Counted from the first letter of the stretch, positions 1-8,219 are shown. The stretch is DNA of 37,206 nucleotides from an uncultured Lachnospiraceae bacterium (GCA_947627245.1 CANQVH010000036.1:1-37206), one strand, 5' to 3'. The notes: a model not told the origin generated them from the letters alone. Numbers and translations are program-made.

Positions 1-135
1 TGGGCGGCACTTCCACCGCTCAAAAATTTAATTTAGACAATCTCGCAAAAACCTCTTGACAAACCGTTCCCCGACGGCGTAGGTACGGCGAGCTACGTAG
101 AGTCTGTCGCGGCGTATTTCACGCTGTTCGCCGCC

Positions 136-1407
136 ATGGGGATTACGACCTACGGTCAGCGGGAGATCTCCTATGTGCAGGATGACGCGGCAAAGCGGAG
201 CGCCGTGTTCTGGAATACGAAGGTTCTGGAGTTCTGCTCGTCGTCGGTTGCGATGCTGGTGTATGTCGTTTTCGCGCTGCGGCATGGGGAGGCGTCCACG
301 CTGTATCTCATGCTCACGCTGAATCTGGCGGCGGTGTTCTTTGACGTTACATGGTTCTTTCAGGGCATGGAAGAATTCGGAAAGACCGTGGCGCGCAATG
401 CGGCCGTCAAGCTTCTGCAGATCGCGTATATCTTTCTGTTTGTCAGGACAAAGGACGATCTGCCGCTGTATGTGCTGGGTATCGGCCTGTTCACGGCGCT
501 GGGCAATCTGTCCCTGTGGGCGTATCTGCCGAAGTATATCAGCAGGGTTCCGCTGCGAGATCTGCGCCCGTTCCGGGAGATAAAAGTAGTCTGGTCGCTG
601 TTTGTCCCGACGATCGCTATGCAGATCTATACTGTGCTGGACAAGACTATGATTGGTATGATCACCGGCAGTTCCTTTGAAAACGGCTACTATGAGCAGG
701 CAATCAGGATTTCCAAGATGCTGTTGGCGGTGGTGACGGCGCTGGGCACGGTGATGGTGCCGCGGATTGGAAGCCACTTCGGAAAGGGCGAGACGGCTAA
801 GGTACGGCGATTGATGTACCGGGGTTATCGGTTCGTGTGGTTTCTGGGCATCCCCCTGTGCTTGGGCCTTATCATGGTGGCAGCCAATTTTGTGCCTTGG
901 TTTTTCGGTTCGGGGTATGAGAAGGTAATCCCGCTTCTGCAGATCCTGTCGCTGCTGATTCTGGCTATTGGGATCAACAATGTGACCGGCATCCAGTATT
1001 TCATTCCGACGAAACGGCAGAATCTGTTTACGTTGACCGTCATCATCGGGGCATGTACGAACTTCACGCTGAACCTGCTCCTGATCCGTTATTTCCAGTC
1101 CATCGGCGCAGCGATCGCGTCTGTAGCGGCTGAGACGGCAATTGCGGTGGCGCAGTTGATCATTGTGCGAAAAGAATTGTCGCCGGGCAGGGTATTGCGG
1201 GAGGGCGTGCATTACTATATCGCCGGAGCTGTGATGGTGCTCGTTCTCTGGCCGGTCTGCCGGTATCTGACACCGTCCGTCCTGCATACGGCGATGATCG
1301 TAGTCTGCGGCGCGGCAGCATATTTTCTTACGTTGGTGATTGAGCGTGACGAATTCCTTTTGACTAATGTTAGAAATGTACTGGAAAAGCTTCCTATACG
1401 CAGGTGA
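136..1407 (+). CDS. Polysaccharide flippase (Wzx/MATE-like), 5'-truncated
   Basis: A multi-spanning membrane protein of the oligosaccharide flippase family, which moves lipid-linked sugar units across the membrane during surface polysaccharide assembly. The segment reading GITTYGQREI just after the first Met, and many hydrophobic helices through residue 400, fit the family. Homology-like sequence (GVGTASYVES) continues upstream in frame to about position 76, but there is no ATG, GTG or TTG there and an in-frame TAG lies at 34-36. The usual first roughly 40 residues, including the first membrane helix, are therefore missing. The ATG at 136 is only the first available start codon and has no good ribosome binding site. 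The gene ends 4 bases before the radical-SAM gene, suggesting a shared operon. It is probably non-functional as it stands, or the left end of the sequence is a rearrangement or assembly junction. Confidence 0.75.
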   Translation: MGITTYGQREISYVQDDAAKRSAVFWNTKVLEFCSSSVAMLVYVVFALRHGEASTLYLMLTLNLAAVFFDVTWFFQGMEEFGKTVARNAAVKLLQIAYIFLFVRTKDDLPLYVLGIGLFTALGNLSLWAYLPKYISRVPLRDLRPFREIKVVWSLFVPTIAMQIYTVLDKTMIGMITGSSFENGYYEQAIRISKMLLAVVTALGTVMVPRIGSHFGKGETAKVRRLMYRGYRFVWFLGIPLCLGLIMVAANFVPWFFGSGYEKVIPLLQILSLLILAIGINNVTGIQYFIPTKRQNLFTLTVIIGACTNFTLNLLLIRYFQSIGAAIASVAAETAIAVAQLIIVRKELSPGRVLREGVHYYIAGAVMVLVLWPVCRYLTPSVLHTAMIVVCGAAAYFLTLVIERDEFLLTNVRNVLEKLPIRR

Positions 1408-1411
1408 TCAG

Positions 1412-2212
1412 ATGAAAGATCAAATTGTGATAACAAATATACAACGATTCTCTCTCCATGACGGACCGGGGATTCGGACGACGGTGTTTTGCAAGGGGTG
1501 CAGCCTTCGCTGTCCTTGGTGCGCTAACCCCGAAAATCTGGAAGCTCAGCCGGAGAAGTATGTGAAGGACGGAAAGCCGGGAGTATACGGCCGGTATCTG
1601 TCCTGTGATGAACTGTACGGCGAGATTATGAAGGATGAAATTTTTTACCGGCAGCAGGGAAAGGGAGCCGGGCTGGAGTCCCTGCCCGGCGGTGTGACAT
1701 GGTCCGGCGGGGAGGCGCTTCTGCAGGCGGATAGGCTGGAGCCGTTGTTCCGAAGGTTGAAGGAGGCAGGTGTACACCAGTGTGTGGAGACATGCCTTTT
1801 TGTTCCGGCAGACAGGCTGGCGCTTGCGATGGAATATATTGATCTGTTCTATGTGGACGTCAAGATACTGGATCGGCAGCGATGCGGAGATATCCTGCAT
1901 GGGAATTTGGACCGGTATCTGGCTAATGTGCAGACGCTGTTTGAAGAGGGAAAGTCGGTGGTGTTTCGTGTGCCGGTCATAGGCGGATATACGGATGATG
2001 ACGAGAATATAGGACGCATAATTGAGCTGATCCGGCAATATCCCCCGTTGAAGGTAGAGCTGATCAAGGAACACAATCTGGGTCAGAGTAAATATATTTC
2101 TCTCGGGAAAACGCCTCCTGATTTGCATACGGTGACGGATGCGTTTATGGATTGTATGAAAAATGAGGTGGAAATGGATACGGGGACGGCTGCGGAGGTG
2201 TGCCGTGTCTGA
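1412..2212 (+). CDS. Radical SAM glycyl-radical-enzyme-activase-like protein
   Basis: A 266-residue radical SAM protein related to pyruvate-formate-lyase activating enzyme. Near the N-terminus it has the HDGPGIRTTVFCKGC stretch and the CxxxCxxC cluster motif (C-SLR-C-PW-C) that binds the [4Fe-4S] cluster cleaving S-adenosylmethionine. Further on it has TWSGGEALLQ, the SAM-binding GGE motif, and the DVKILD strand typical of PflA-type activases. It lacks the extra ferredoxin-like eight-cysteine insert of the larger activases, so it is nearer to the short PflA type. The start at 1412 is chosen because it follows the flippase stop by 4 bases and begins where family members begin; a longer in-frame reading from 1367 would overlap the flippase. 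No glycyl radical enzyme is encoded in the window. The neighbour suggests a link to surface polysaccharide, but the substrate protein is unknown. Confidence 0.85.
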   Translation: MKDQIVITNIQRFSLHDGPGIRTTVFCKGCSLRCPWCANPENLEAQPEKYVKDGKPGVYGRYLSCDELYGEIMKDEIFYRQQGKGAGLESLPGGVTWSGGEALLQADRLEPLFRRLKEAGVHQCVETCLFVPADRLALAMEYIDLFYVDVKILDRQRCGDILHGNLDRYLANVQTLFEEGKSVVFRVPVIGGYTDDDENIGRIIELIRQYPPLKVELIKEHNLGQSKYISLGKTPPDLHTVTDAFMDCMKNEVEMDTGTAAEVCRV

Positions 2213-2351
2213 AGAACGGGAAAGAGTGTCTTAAATAGCTTTCATCCATACGGAGTCTTTGTTATATTTAAAAGCATCCAAAATAAAGTCGCAAATTATA
2301 TAAAAAGGTTAAAGCGGCTGGAACGTCCTGTCCTAAATGGGACATTCTCTG

Positions 2352-2360
2352 CATACAAAT
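2352..2360 (+). promoter_or_regulatory. Possible sigma-E-like -10 element before sigK
   Basis: CATACAAAT resembles the -10 element of mother-cell sigma-E promoters (CATACA-T), and sigK is normally a sigma-E target. No convincing -35 partner was found at the right distance, so this is tentative. A start about 7-10 bases downstream would put the 5' end of the mRNA almost exactly at the base of the hairpin at 2373-2432. Confidence 0.3.
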
Positions 2361-2372
2361 ATAAAATGGTGG

Positions 2373-2432
2373 AAAAGCACTTTTGGGCGGTCGGTATCAT
2401 AAGATATCATAAAACCGCTTAGAGGTGCTTTT
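2373..2432 (+). promoter_or_regulatory. Long hairpin occluding the sigK ribosome binding site
   Basis: The left arm 2373-2391 and right arm 2414-2432 pair over all 19 positions (15 Watson-Crick, 4 G-U) around a 22-base loop. The right arm holds the AGAGGTG Shine-Dalgarno sequence (2421-2427) and ends on the base before the TTG start codon of sigK. Because the arm ends in a T-run (2429-2434), the same structure could work as an intrinsic terminator for upstream transcripts. Either use would keep sigK silent in read-through RNA. Confidence 0.7.
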
Positions 2433-3071
2433 TTGAAAACATTTAAAAAGCCGCTTTCTCCGGAGGAAGAGAAATATTATCTGGAACGTTACAAGGGAGG
2501 AGATACGGCAGCAAGGAATCTGCTGATCGAGCACAATCTAAGGCTGGTTGCGCATGTTGCGAAGAAATATCAGGCGCCGGAGCACGACACGGACGACCTG
2601 ATCTCGATAGGGATCATCGGACTGATCAAGGCGGTCATGACCTTTGACAGCGAGAAAAACAGCAGGCTCGCTACGTACGCGGCCCGATGTATCGAGAACG
2701 AGCTTCTCATGATGCTTCGCTCCCGCAAGAAGCTTACGCGCGAGGTGTCCATGTATGAGAAGATCGGAACCGATCAGGAAGGGCGGGAGCTTCAGATCAT
2801 GGATGTGCTCGAGAGCGAGCCGGTGGATATTGTTGAAAATCTTGAAACACAGAAAAACATTGAGCATCTGCAGAGATGCCTCGCTGACGTGCTGGACGAG
2901 CGCGAATTGCAGGTAATCTGCGAGCGTTACGGGCTCTGCGGAAGGAAAGAGCGGACACAGAGGGAGATCGCCGCGTCGCTTGGGATCAGCCGCTCCTATG
3001 TGTCGAGGATCGAGAAGAAGTCGCTGGAAAAGCTGCGGGAGGAGTTCCAAAGATACGATCAGGAAGGATGA
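2433..3071 (+). CDS. sigK: RNA polymerase sporulation sigma factor SigK
   Basis: A 212-residue sigma-70 family protein. Region 2 (about residues 30-80, HNLRLVAHVAKKYQ, DLISIGIIGLIKAV) contacts core polymerase and the -10 element. Region 4 ends in a helix-turn-helix (TQREIAASLGISRSYVSRIEKKSLEKL, about residues 176-202, with an insertion-free fit). The KPLSPEEEKYYLE start is characteristic of SigK, the late mother-cell sigma factor that drives coat and cortex gene expression. The start codon is TTG at 2433, supported by AGAGGTG six bases upstream. An in-frame stop at 2400-2402 rules out a longer N-terminus, so no pro-sequence of the Bacillus kind is encoded and proteolytic activation is not expected. 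The gene is uninterrupted, with no skin-type element. The leader hairpin covers its ribosome binding site. The stop codon is the first part of a 12-bp repeat array. Confidence 0.88.
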   Translation: MKTFKKPLSPEEEKYYLERYKGGDTAARNLLIEHNLRLVAHVAKKYQAPEHDTDDLISIGIIGLIKAVMTFDSEKNSRLATYAARCIENELLMMLRSRKKLTREVSMYEKIGTDQEGRELQIMDVLESEPVDIVENLETQKNIEHLQRCLADVLDERELQVICERYGLCGRKERTQREIAASLGISRSYVSRIEKKSLEKLREEFQRYDQEG

Positions 3072-3186
3072 CAGAACGGATGGCAGAATAGATGGCAGAA
3101 CAGATGACGGAACGGATGGCAGAACAGATGACGGAACGGATGGCAGAGCAGATGACAGAACAGATGACGGAACGGATGACAGGACG
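3067..3186 (+). repeat. Ten tandem copies of a 12-bp unit
   Basis: Ten consecutive imperfect copies of GATGRCRGAACR run from inside the sigK stop codon to 26 bases before the next gene. Most differences are A/G transitions. The unit length is a multiple of three, so reading frames persist through the array. The sigK frame meets further TGA codons in it. It looks like a minisatellite; no function can be read from it. Confidence 0.9.
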
Positions 3187-3211
3187 GGAAAAAGGTGATA
3201 TACTCTGAATC

Positions 3212-3889
3212 ATGAACAGTAGAATTTATGTGCGGGAATATAATGCTTCGGAGTATAATGCAGGACATGGAGCGCGCGAAAGCATTTCGGTTGATGATCG
3301 TATCTTGCAGGAGCAGGCGGCCGGTCTGCCCCTGCAGCTTCCGGCCGGCTGGACCGAGGGACAGAGATGGAAGAAGAGCAGGCAAAGGATTCTGGCATGG
3401 CTACTGCTCGGACAAGCCTTGGAGGAACAGTTCGGTTATACGTTTTCTCAGCTCGATATCCGGCGCGACGAGCATGGAAAGCCTTATAGCGCCGCGCATC
3501 CAGAGATCTGGTTTAACATCAGCCATTGTGAGACAGCGTATGCCTGCATCGTCGGGACGGCGCCGGTCGGGATCGATGTGGAGCGAAAATTCAGTCCGAA
3601 GGACAATTTGATAAAGAAAGTCTGCCATCCCGAGGAATACAGCCTCCTTGTACAGATGGAGGACAGGCTTCGCATTCAGCAGTTTCGCTATCTGTGGTCC
3701 TTGAAGGAGGCCTACGTGAAGATGGACGGGCGGGGACTCGGCTACGGGATGGACAAGGTGAATTTCGCGGCTCTTTTGCCGATTGCGGCAGAGCCGGGGG
3801 AATATGTTCAGAGGATGTTCGATTCTGTGGAATACAGGATCTGTAATCATGGCGCATACACGCTTGCGGCCTGCGAGTCGCCGAGCTAA
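3212..3889 (+). CDS. 4'-phosphopantetheinyl transferase (Sfp type)
   Basis: A 225-residue protein of the Sfp/AcpT superfamily, which transfers phosphopantetheine from coenzyme A to a conserved serine of carrier proteins. It has both signature blocks: GIDVE at residues 120-124 (Mg2+-binding Asp and Glu) and WSLKEAYVK at about 162-170 (second metal-binding Glu and CoA-contacting Lys). FNISHC, around residue 101, is the usual first motif. The length matches the two-half-domain Sfp type rather than the short AcpS. The ATG at 3212 is preceded by AAGGTGA at 3192-3198. No carrier protein, polyketide synthase or peptide synthetase lies in the window, so its target is unknown; it may serve the general acyl carrier protein. 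Confidence 0.85.
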   Translation: MNSRIYVREYNASEYNAGHGARESISVDDRILQEQAAGLPLQLPAGWTEGQRWKKSRQRILAWLLLGQALEEQFGYTFSQLDIRRDEHGKPYSAAHPEIWFNISHCETAYACIVGTAPVGIDVERKFSPKDNLIKKVCHPEEYSLLVQMEDRLRIQQFRYLWSLKEAYVKMDGRGLGYGMDKVNFAALLPIAAEPGEYVQRMFDSVEYRICNHGAYTLAACESPS

Positions 3890-3938
3890 GGGCAGGTCAA
3901 AAATAAATCGGCAGGGAGAAAAGGGAGAGCCGTCGGAT

Positions 3939-4430
3939 ATGAAAATAAGAAAAGCGGAGCACAGAGATTTACAGGCGCTTCTTGATATTTATAATTACGA
4001 GGTGGAACACGGCGTGGCGACGCTCGATCTGCAGCCGAAGGACATGCACCAGTGGGAGGCATGGTTCGCCGCGCACAACGTGGAGAATCATCCGCTTCTG
4101 GTGGCGGAGGCGGACGGGCATGTCGCCGGTTATGCGAGTCTGTCCGATTACCGGGAGAAGGAAGCTTATAAGACTACGGTGGAGCTGTCTGTATACATCG
4201 GGCCGGACGACCGGCAAAAAGGCATTGCGACGGCCTTGATGGAGGAAATTCTTGCGGAAGCGCGCAGAGACGGGCGTACACATACGGTCGTCTCGGTCAT
4301 CACGGCAGGCAACGAGGCCAGCGTCCATCTGCACAGACGTTTCGGGTTTGAATTCTGTGGTACGATCCGCGAGGTCGGCGTGAAGTTCGGGCGATATCTT
4401 GACATTGAGAACTACAGTCTGCATGTCTGA
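3939..4430 (+). CDS. GNAT N-acetyltransferase, phosphinothricin-acetyltransferase-like
   Basis: A 163-residue GNAT-fold acetyltransferase. The acetyl-CoA pyrophosphate-binding motif is at ELSVYIGPDDRQKGIATAL (Q/R-x-x-G-x-A form). The C-terminal NEASVHLHRRFGFEFCG segment is typical of the Pat/YwnH group, which acetylates small amines such as phosphinothricin or methionine sulfoximine. The ATG at 3939 is preferred over the longer in-frame reading from 3783 because it follows a GGGAGA ribosome binding site and starts with the family-typical IRKAEHRDLQALLDIYN; the longer version would overlap the preceding gene. The natural substrate cannot be told from sequence. A 39-bp repeat array follows it. 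Confidence 0.82.
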   Translation: MKIRKAEHRDLQALLDIYNYEVEHGVATLDLQPKDMHQWEAWFAAHNVENHPLLVAEADGHVAGYASLSDYREKEAYKTTVELSVYIGPDDRQKGIATALMEEILAEARRDGRTHTVVSVITAGNEASVHLHRRFGFEFCGTIREVGVKFGRYLDIENYSLHV

Positions 4431-4441
4431 AAGCGTCCGAT

Positions 4442-4558
4442 GCCGGAACGGTTTTCGCATGATCGACAAAGCCGATTGTTGCCTGAATGATTTTTGCATG
4501 ACCGACAAACCGGTTTGCCGCCGGAACGGTTTTCATAGTGCTGACAAACTTGGAAAAT
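4442..4558 (+). repeat. Three tandem copies of a 39-bp unit
   Basis: Imperfect copies begin at 4442, 4481 and 4520. Shared segments include GCCGGAACGGTTTTC and a later GACAAA. The unit is 13 codons long, so an open frame runs through (a hypothetical ATG at 4423 would encode 13-residue repeats). That frame has no ribosome binding site and overlaps the end of the acetyltransferase, so it is not called as a gene. Confidence 0.8.
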
Positions 4559-4631
4559 GGATGACGGTGATTGTTGGCCGGAGAGAAATTTTCGCTCAGA
4601 TTTGAATAAAAGAAAGGAATGGACGTTTCAT

Positions 4632-5531
4632 ATGACAAAACAGGAATTTGCGGAATTAACAGAGCAGGGAATTGTCCTGATGGACGGCGCGACCGGCTCC
4701 AATCTGCGCAAGGCCGGGATGCCGGTCGGCGTGTGTACGGAACAGTGGGTGCTGGAGCATCCGGAGATCATCACGGAACTGCAGCGGGCGTATGCCGAGG
4801 CGGGCAGCAGGATCATCTATGCGCCGACGTTTTCCGCCAACCGTATCAGCCTGACGATGCACGGGCTGCAGGACAGGCTTGCAAAATTGAACACGGAGCT
4901 TGTCAGACTTACGAAAAAAGCGGTTGACGGGATATCCGGAGCGCGGGTATACGTGGCGGGAGACGTCACTACGACCGGAAAGATGCTGGAGCCGCGCGGA
5001 GATATCACGTACCATGAATTGTATGAGGTGTATCGGGAGCAGATTCGTGTGCTGACGGATGCGGGAGCGGATCTGATCGGTGCGGAGACATTGATGAGCG
5101 TTGAGGAGGCGCAGGTGATCCTCGATGCGGCGCAGTCGACTTGCGATCTTCCGGTGATGTGTACTCTGACGCTGGAGGCGGACGGGAACGCGCTGTTCGG
5201 AGGAAATGCGGTTGAGCTGGTGGAGACGCTGCAGGAGATGGGCGCGGCAGCGGCCGGACTGAACTGTTCGGTCGGTCCGGATCAGCTCGAATCGGTGGTT
5301 GCGTCGATGAAGGCGGTTGCGCGGATCCCGATCGTCGCGAAGCCGAACGCCGGGATGCCGGTCATGGACGAGAAAGGAATGGCGCATTACAGCATGGGAC
5401 CGGAGCAGTTCGCGGCGTCCATGTTGCGTCTGGTCGACGCGGGCGCGCAGATCGTCGGCGGTTGCTGCGGCACGGATCCGAGTTATATTGTGGAGTTACG
5501 CAAGCTGTTGTCGAATCACGGTGCAATATAG
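4632..5531 (+). CDS. Homocysteine S-methyltransferase family protein
   Basis: A 299-residue single-domain protein of the S-methyl_trans family, equivalent to the N-terminal homocysteine-binding barrel of cobalamin-dependent methionine synthase. Family enzymes move a methyl group to homocysteine using a zinc ion held by three cysteines. All three are visible: C212 in GLNCSVGP and C278-C279 in GGCCGTDP. The N-terminal LMDGATGSNL block is also typical. The ATG at 4632 has a GAAAGGA ribosome binding site about 12 bases upstream; the longer reading from 4557 runs through the repeat tail and is rejected. The methyl donor (S-methylmethionine, SAM, or a corrinoid protein acting with separate MetH-like modules) is not indicated by the neighbours. 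Confidence 0.85.
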   Translation: MTKQEFAELTEQGIVLMDGATGSNLRKAGMPVGVCTEQWVLEHPEIITELQRAYAEAGSRIIYAPTFSANRISLTMHGLQDRLAKLNTELVRLTKKAVDGISGARVYVAGDVTTTGKMLEPRGDITYHELYEVYREQIRVLTDAGADLIGAETLMSVEEAQVILDAAQSTCDLPVMCTLTLEADGNALFGGNAVELVETLQEMGAAAAGLNCSVGPDQLESVVASMKAVARIPIVAKPNAGMPVMDEKGMAHYSMGPEQFAASMLRLVDAGAQIVGGCCGTDPSYIVELRKLLSNHGAI

Positions 5532-5641
5532 TCACAGCCGCAACAGGGAAGGACTTGTAGGGGCGTCCACCCGGAGATGTCCTGTTCGTGGCGGCGTGCG
5601 GAAAAAGCAGAATTATACGCAAGGAAAAGGAGGAATTTGCA

Positions 5642-6271
5642 ATGTCAAAAATTACCGTTATGGATCACCCTCTGATCCAGCACAAGATCGGGATCATCCG
5701 GAGGAAAGAGACCGGTTCCCGCGATTTTCGCCAGATTATCAGTGAAATCGCGATGCTCATGTGCTATGAGGCGACCAGAGATCTGAAGCTGCAGGACGTG
5801 GAGATCGAGACGCCCATCTGCAAGACGACGGCAAAGGAGTTGCAGGGAAAGAAGCTCGCCGTAATTCCGATCCTCCGGGCCGGGATCGGCATGGTGGACG
5901 GCATGCTGGCGATGATTCCGTCCGCAAAGGTGGGACATATCGGATTGTACCGCGATCCGAAGACGCTCAAGCCGATAGAGTATTACTGCAAGCTGCCGGG
6001 TGACTGCGGGGAGCGGGAGGTCTTTGTGGTGGATCCCATGCTGGCGACGGGCGGTTCCGCTGTGGCAGCGATCCAGATGCTGAAGGACAAGGGAATCAAA
6101 AAGATCCATTTCATGTGCATCATAGCCGCTCCGGAGGGGATTGCCGCCATGCAGGAGAAGCATCCGGACGTCGATCTGTACATCGGGGCGAAGGATGAGC
6201 GCCTGAACGATCACGGTTACATCGTGCCGGGGCTCGGCGACGCGGGAGACCGTATTTTCGGCACGAAATAG
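5642..6271 (+). CDS. upp: Uracil phosphoribosyltransferase
   Basis: A 209-residue cytosolic enzyme that makes UMP from uracil and PRPP in pyrimidine salvage. Length and sequence match UPRT along the whole chain. The PRPP-binding loop is DPMLATGGS at residues 131-139. The family's uracil-binding end, [18 protein letters not shown], is complete at the C-terminus. The ATG at 5642 follows a strong AAAGGAGGA site. It lies about 110 bases after the methyltransferase gene and 23 bases before hflK, but neither neighbour is metabolically related. Confidence 0.96.
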   Translation: MSKITVMDHPLIQHKIGIIRRKETGSRDFRQIISEIAMLMCYEATRDLKLQDVEIETPICKTTAKELQGKKLAVIPILRAGIGMVDGMLAMIPSAKVGHIGLYRDPKTLKPIEYYCKLPGDCGEREVFVVDPMLATGGSAVAAIQMLKDKGIKKIHFMCIIAAPEGIAAMQEKHPDVDLYIGAKDERLNDHGYIVPGLGDAGDRIFGTK

Positions 6272-6294
6272 CGGAGGCGAAGGAGGACTGAGAT

Positions 6295-7269
6295 TTGGAA
6301 GACAAGATTGACAAAAAGAAGCTGGCGAAGCGCTCCGGCATCATCGCGGCGGCGGTCGTGATCGTACTCATACTTTTCGGGATGGGGCGCGGGATGTGGT
6401 ATCAGATTGAGGAGCAGGAGGAAGCGGTCGTCGTGACATTTGGCAAGGCGAAGGCCGTGTCCGAGAAAGGACTGCATTTCAAGCTCCCGCTGATCCAACA
6501 GGTACAAAAAGTCAACACGACGATTCAGGGTTTCCCGATCGGCTACGACCTTGCGACGAACGCGACCGAGGAATCCGAGGCGGTCATGATTACGTCGGAC
6601 TACAATTTTATCAATGTGGATTTCTTCGTGGAATATCGGATCTCCGATCCGGTGAAATACCTCTATGCGTCGTCTGTTCCCGAGGAGATTTTGAAAAATA
6701 TCGCGCAGGGAAGCATCCGCACGGTGATCGGCAGTTTTGATGTGGACAGCGTCCTGACGACGGGAAAATCGGAGATTCAGGCGCAGATCAAGGAGATGAT
6801 TCTCGCGAAGCTGGAGGAGCAGGACATCGGGCTGACGCTCGTCAATATCTCGATTCAGGACTCCGAGCCGCCGACCGAGGAGATCATGCAGGCGTTCAAG
6901 GCGGTGGAGACGGCGAAACAGGGTAAAGAGACCGCCCTGAACAACGCGAATAAATACCGCAACGAGCAACTGCCGAAGGCGGAGGCCGAGGCGGACGAGA
7001 TCGTGAAGGACGCGGAGGCGCAAAAGCAGACGCGTATCAACGAAGCTGAGGCGCAGGTGGCGCGTTTCAAGGCGATGTACGAAGAATATGAAAAGAACCC
7101 GGTCGTCACGAAGCAGCGCATGTTCTATGAGGCGATGGAGGACGTGCTTCCTGATCTGAAGGTGATCATCGACGACGGCGACGGCATTCAGAAGGTGCTG
7201 CCGCTGGAGCCGTTCGCGGAGATTCAGACGGAAGAGCCAACGCAGCAGGATGCTGCGGGAATGCAGTAA
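6295..7269 (+). CDS. hflK: FtsH protease modulator HflK
   Basis: A 324-residue stomatin/prohibitin (SPFH/band 7) protein with one N-terminal membrane helix at about residues 15-33, an SPFH domain to about residue 190, and a long Ala/Glu/Lys-rich coiled-coil segment (about 195-265) before a short acidic tail. HflK and HflC form a large membrane complex that encloses and modulates the FtsH protease. VNISIQDSEPPTEEIMQAF is a well-conserved HflK block. The start is TTG at 6295, 8-10 bases after GGAGGA; no ATG lies nearby in frame. The stop is 13 bases before hflC, so the two are co-transcribed. Confidence 0.92.
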   Translation: MEDKIDKKKLAKRSGIIAAAVVIVLILFGMGRGMWYQIEEQEEAVVVTFGKAKAVSEKGLHFKLPLIQQVQKVNTTIQGFPIGYDLATNATEESEAVMITSDYNFINVDFFVEYRISDPVKYLYASSVPEEILKNIAQGSIRTVIGSFDVDSVLTTGKSEIQAQIKEMILAKLEEQDIGLTLVNISIQDSEPPTEEIMQAFKAVETAKQGKETALNNANKYRNEQLPKAEAEADEIVKDAEAQKQTRINEAEAQVARFKAMYEEYEKNPVVTKQRMFYEAMEDVLPDLKVIIDDGDGIQKVLPLEPFAEIQTEEPTQQDAAGMQ

Positions 7270-7282
7270 GGAGGGGAGACAG

Positions 7283-8167
7283 ATGAAGAAGCAGATAAAA
7301 AAGAAACAGGTTGTGATCATCGCAGTAGTGCTGGTTCTGCTCGCGCTCCTGTGCTCCTCTTTCGTGGTGACGGCGGAAAATGAATATCGTCTGATCCGCC
7401 AGTTCGGGCGCATCAGCAAGGTGCTCGACGAGCCGGGCTTAAGCTTCCGGCTTCCGTTCATCCAGACAACGGACACGTTTCCGAAGGAGACGCTTTTGTA
7501 TGATCTGGTTCCGTCCGAGGTTATCACGCGGGATAAGAAAACGATGATTACGGACAGCTACGTGCTCTGGCGTATTTCCGATCCGATGAAGTTTGCGCAG
7601 ACCCTGAACGGCTCCGTCGTCAACGCGGAGGGCCGTATCAACACGGCGGTCTACAATGCGCTGAAAAATGCGATCAGCAGCATGAATCAGGACGAGGTCA
7701 TCACGAGCCGCGACGGCGAGCTGTCAGAGCTTGTGATGAGCCGGATTGACGACAATATGGGTCAGTACGGCATCGAACTTATGATGTTCGAGACGAAGCA
7801 GCTCGACCTGCCGGATGACAACAAGGAAGCCGTCTACGAGCGTATGATCTCCGAGCGGGACAATATCGCGGCTACTTATACTGCGGAGGGCAATTCCGAG
7901 GCGCAGGTGATCCGCAACACGACGGACAAGGAAGTCGCGATCAGTATCTCGGAGGCGAAGAAGCAGGCGGAGATCCTTGTCGCGGAGGGGGAGGCGGAGT
8001 ATATGCGCATTCTCTCGGAGGCATACGACACGGAGGACAAGACGGAATTCTACTCCTTCGTGCGCAGCCTCGACGCGCTGCGGGAGTCCATGACCGGCGA
8101 AGACAAGACGGTCGTGCTTTCCTCTGATTCTCCGATCGCGCAGATTTTCAGCGGATATGCGGAGTAA
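7283..8167 (+). CDS. hflC: FtsH protease modulator HflC
   Basis: A 294-residue SPFH/band 7 protein, partner of HflK. It has an N-terminal membrane helix (about residues 9-26), the SPFH core (YRLIRQFGRISKV, then GLSFRLPFIQ), and a C-terminal helix-rich part with the family's ERDNIAATYTAEG and AYDTEDKTEFYSFVRSLDALR segments. The ATG at 7283 follows GGAGGGGAG, and an earlier in-frame Met overlapping hflK is less likely. A strong terminator 50 bases past the stop closes the operon. Confidence 0.92.
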   Translation: MKKQIKKKQVVIIAVVLVLLALLCSSFVVTAENEYRLIRQFGRISKVLDEPGLSFRLPFIQTTDTFPKETLLYDLVPSEVITRDKKTMITDSYVLWRISDPMKFAQTLNGSVVNAEGRINTAVYNALKNAISSMNQDEVITSRDGELSELVMSRIDDNMGQYGIELMMFETKQLDLPDDNKEAVYERMISERDNIAATYTAEGNSEAQVIRNTTDKEVAISISEAKKQAEILVAEGEAEYMRILSEAYDTEDKTEFYSFVRSLDALRESMTGEDKTVVLSSDSPIAQIFSGYAE

Positions 8168-8219
8168 AACCGCGACAGATGATAGATTCAAATTTTATGA
8201 TGTTTATGATGTTCTCGAA

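Noticed and set aside
3-59. Short frame ending NLDNLAKTS at the left edge
   Set aside because: Could be the tail of an upstream protein, but only 18 codons are visible and no family is recognisable.
28-1287. Long minus-strand open frame opposite the flippase
   Set aside because: Arg/His/Gln-rich shadow of the GC-biased plus-strand gene, with no family signal.
3067-3186. Coding repeat protein through the 12-bp array
   Set aside because: The frame starting at 2980 is an out-of-frame reading of sigK with no ribosome binding site.
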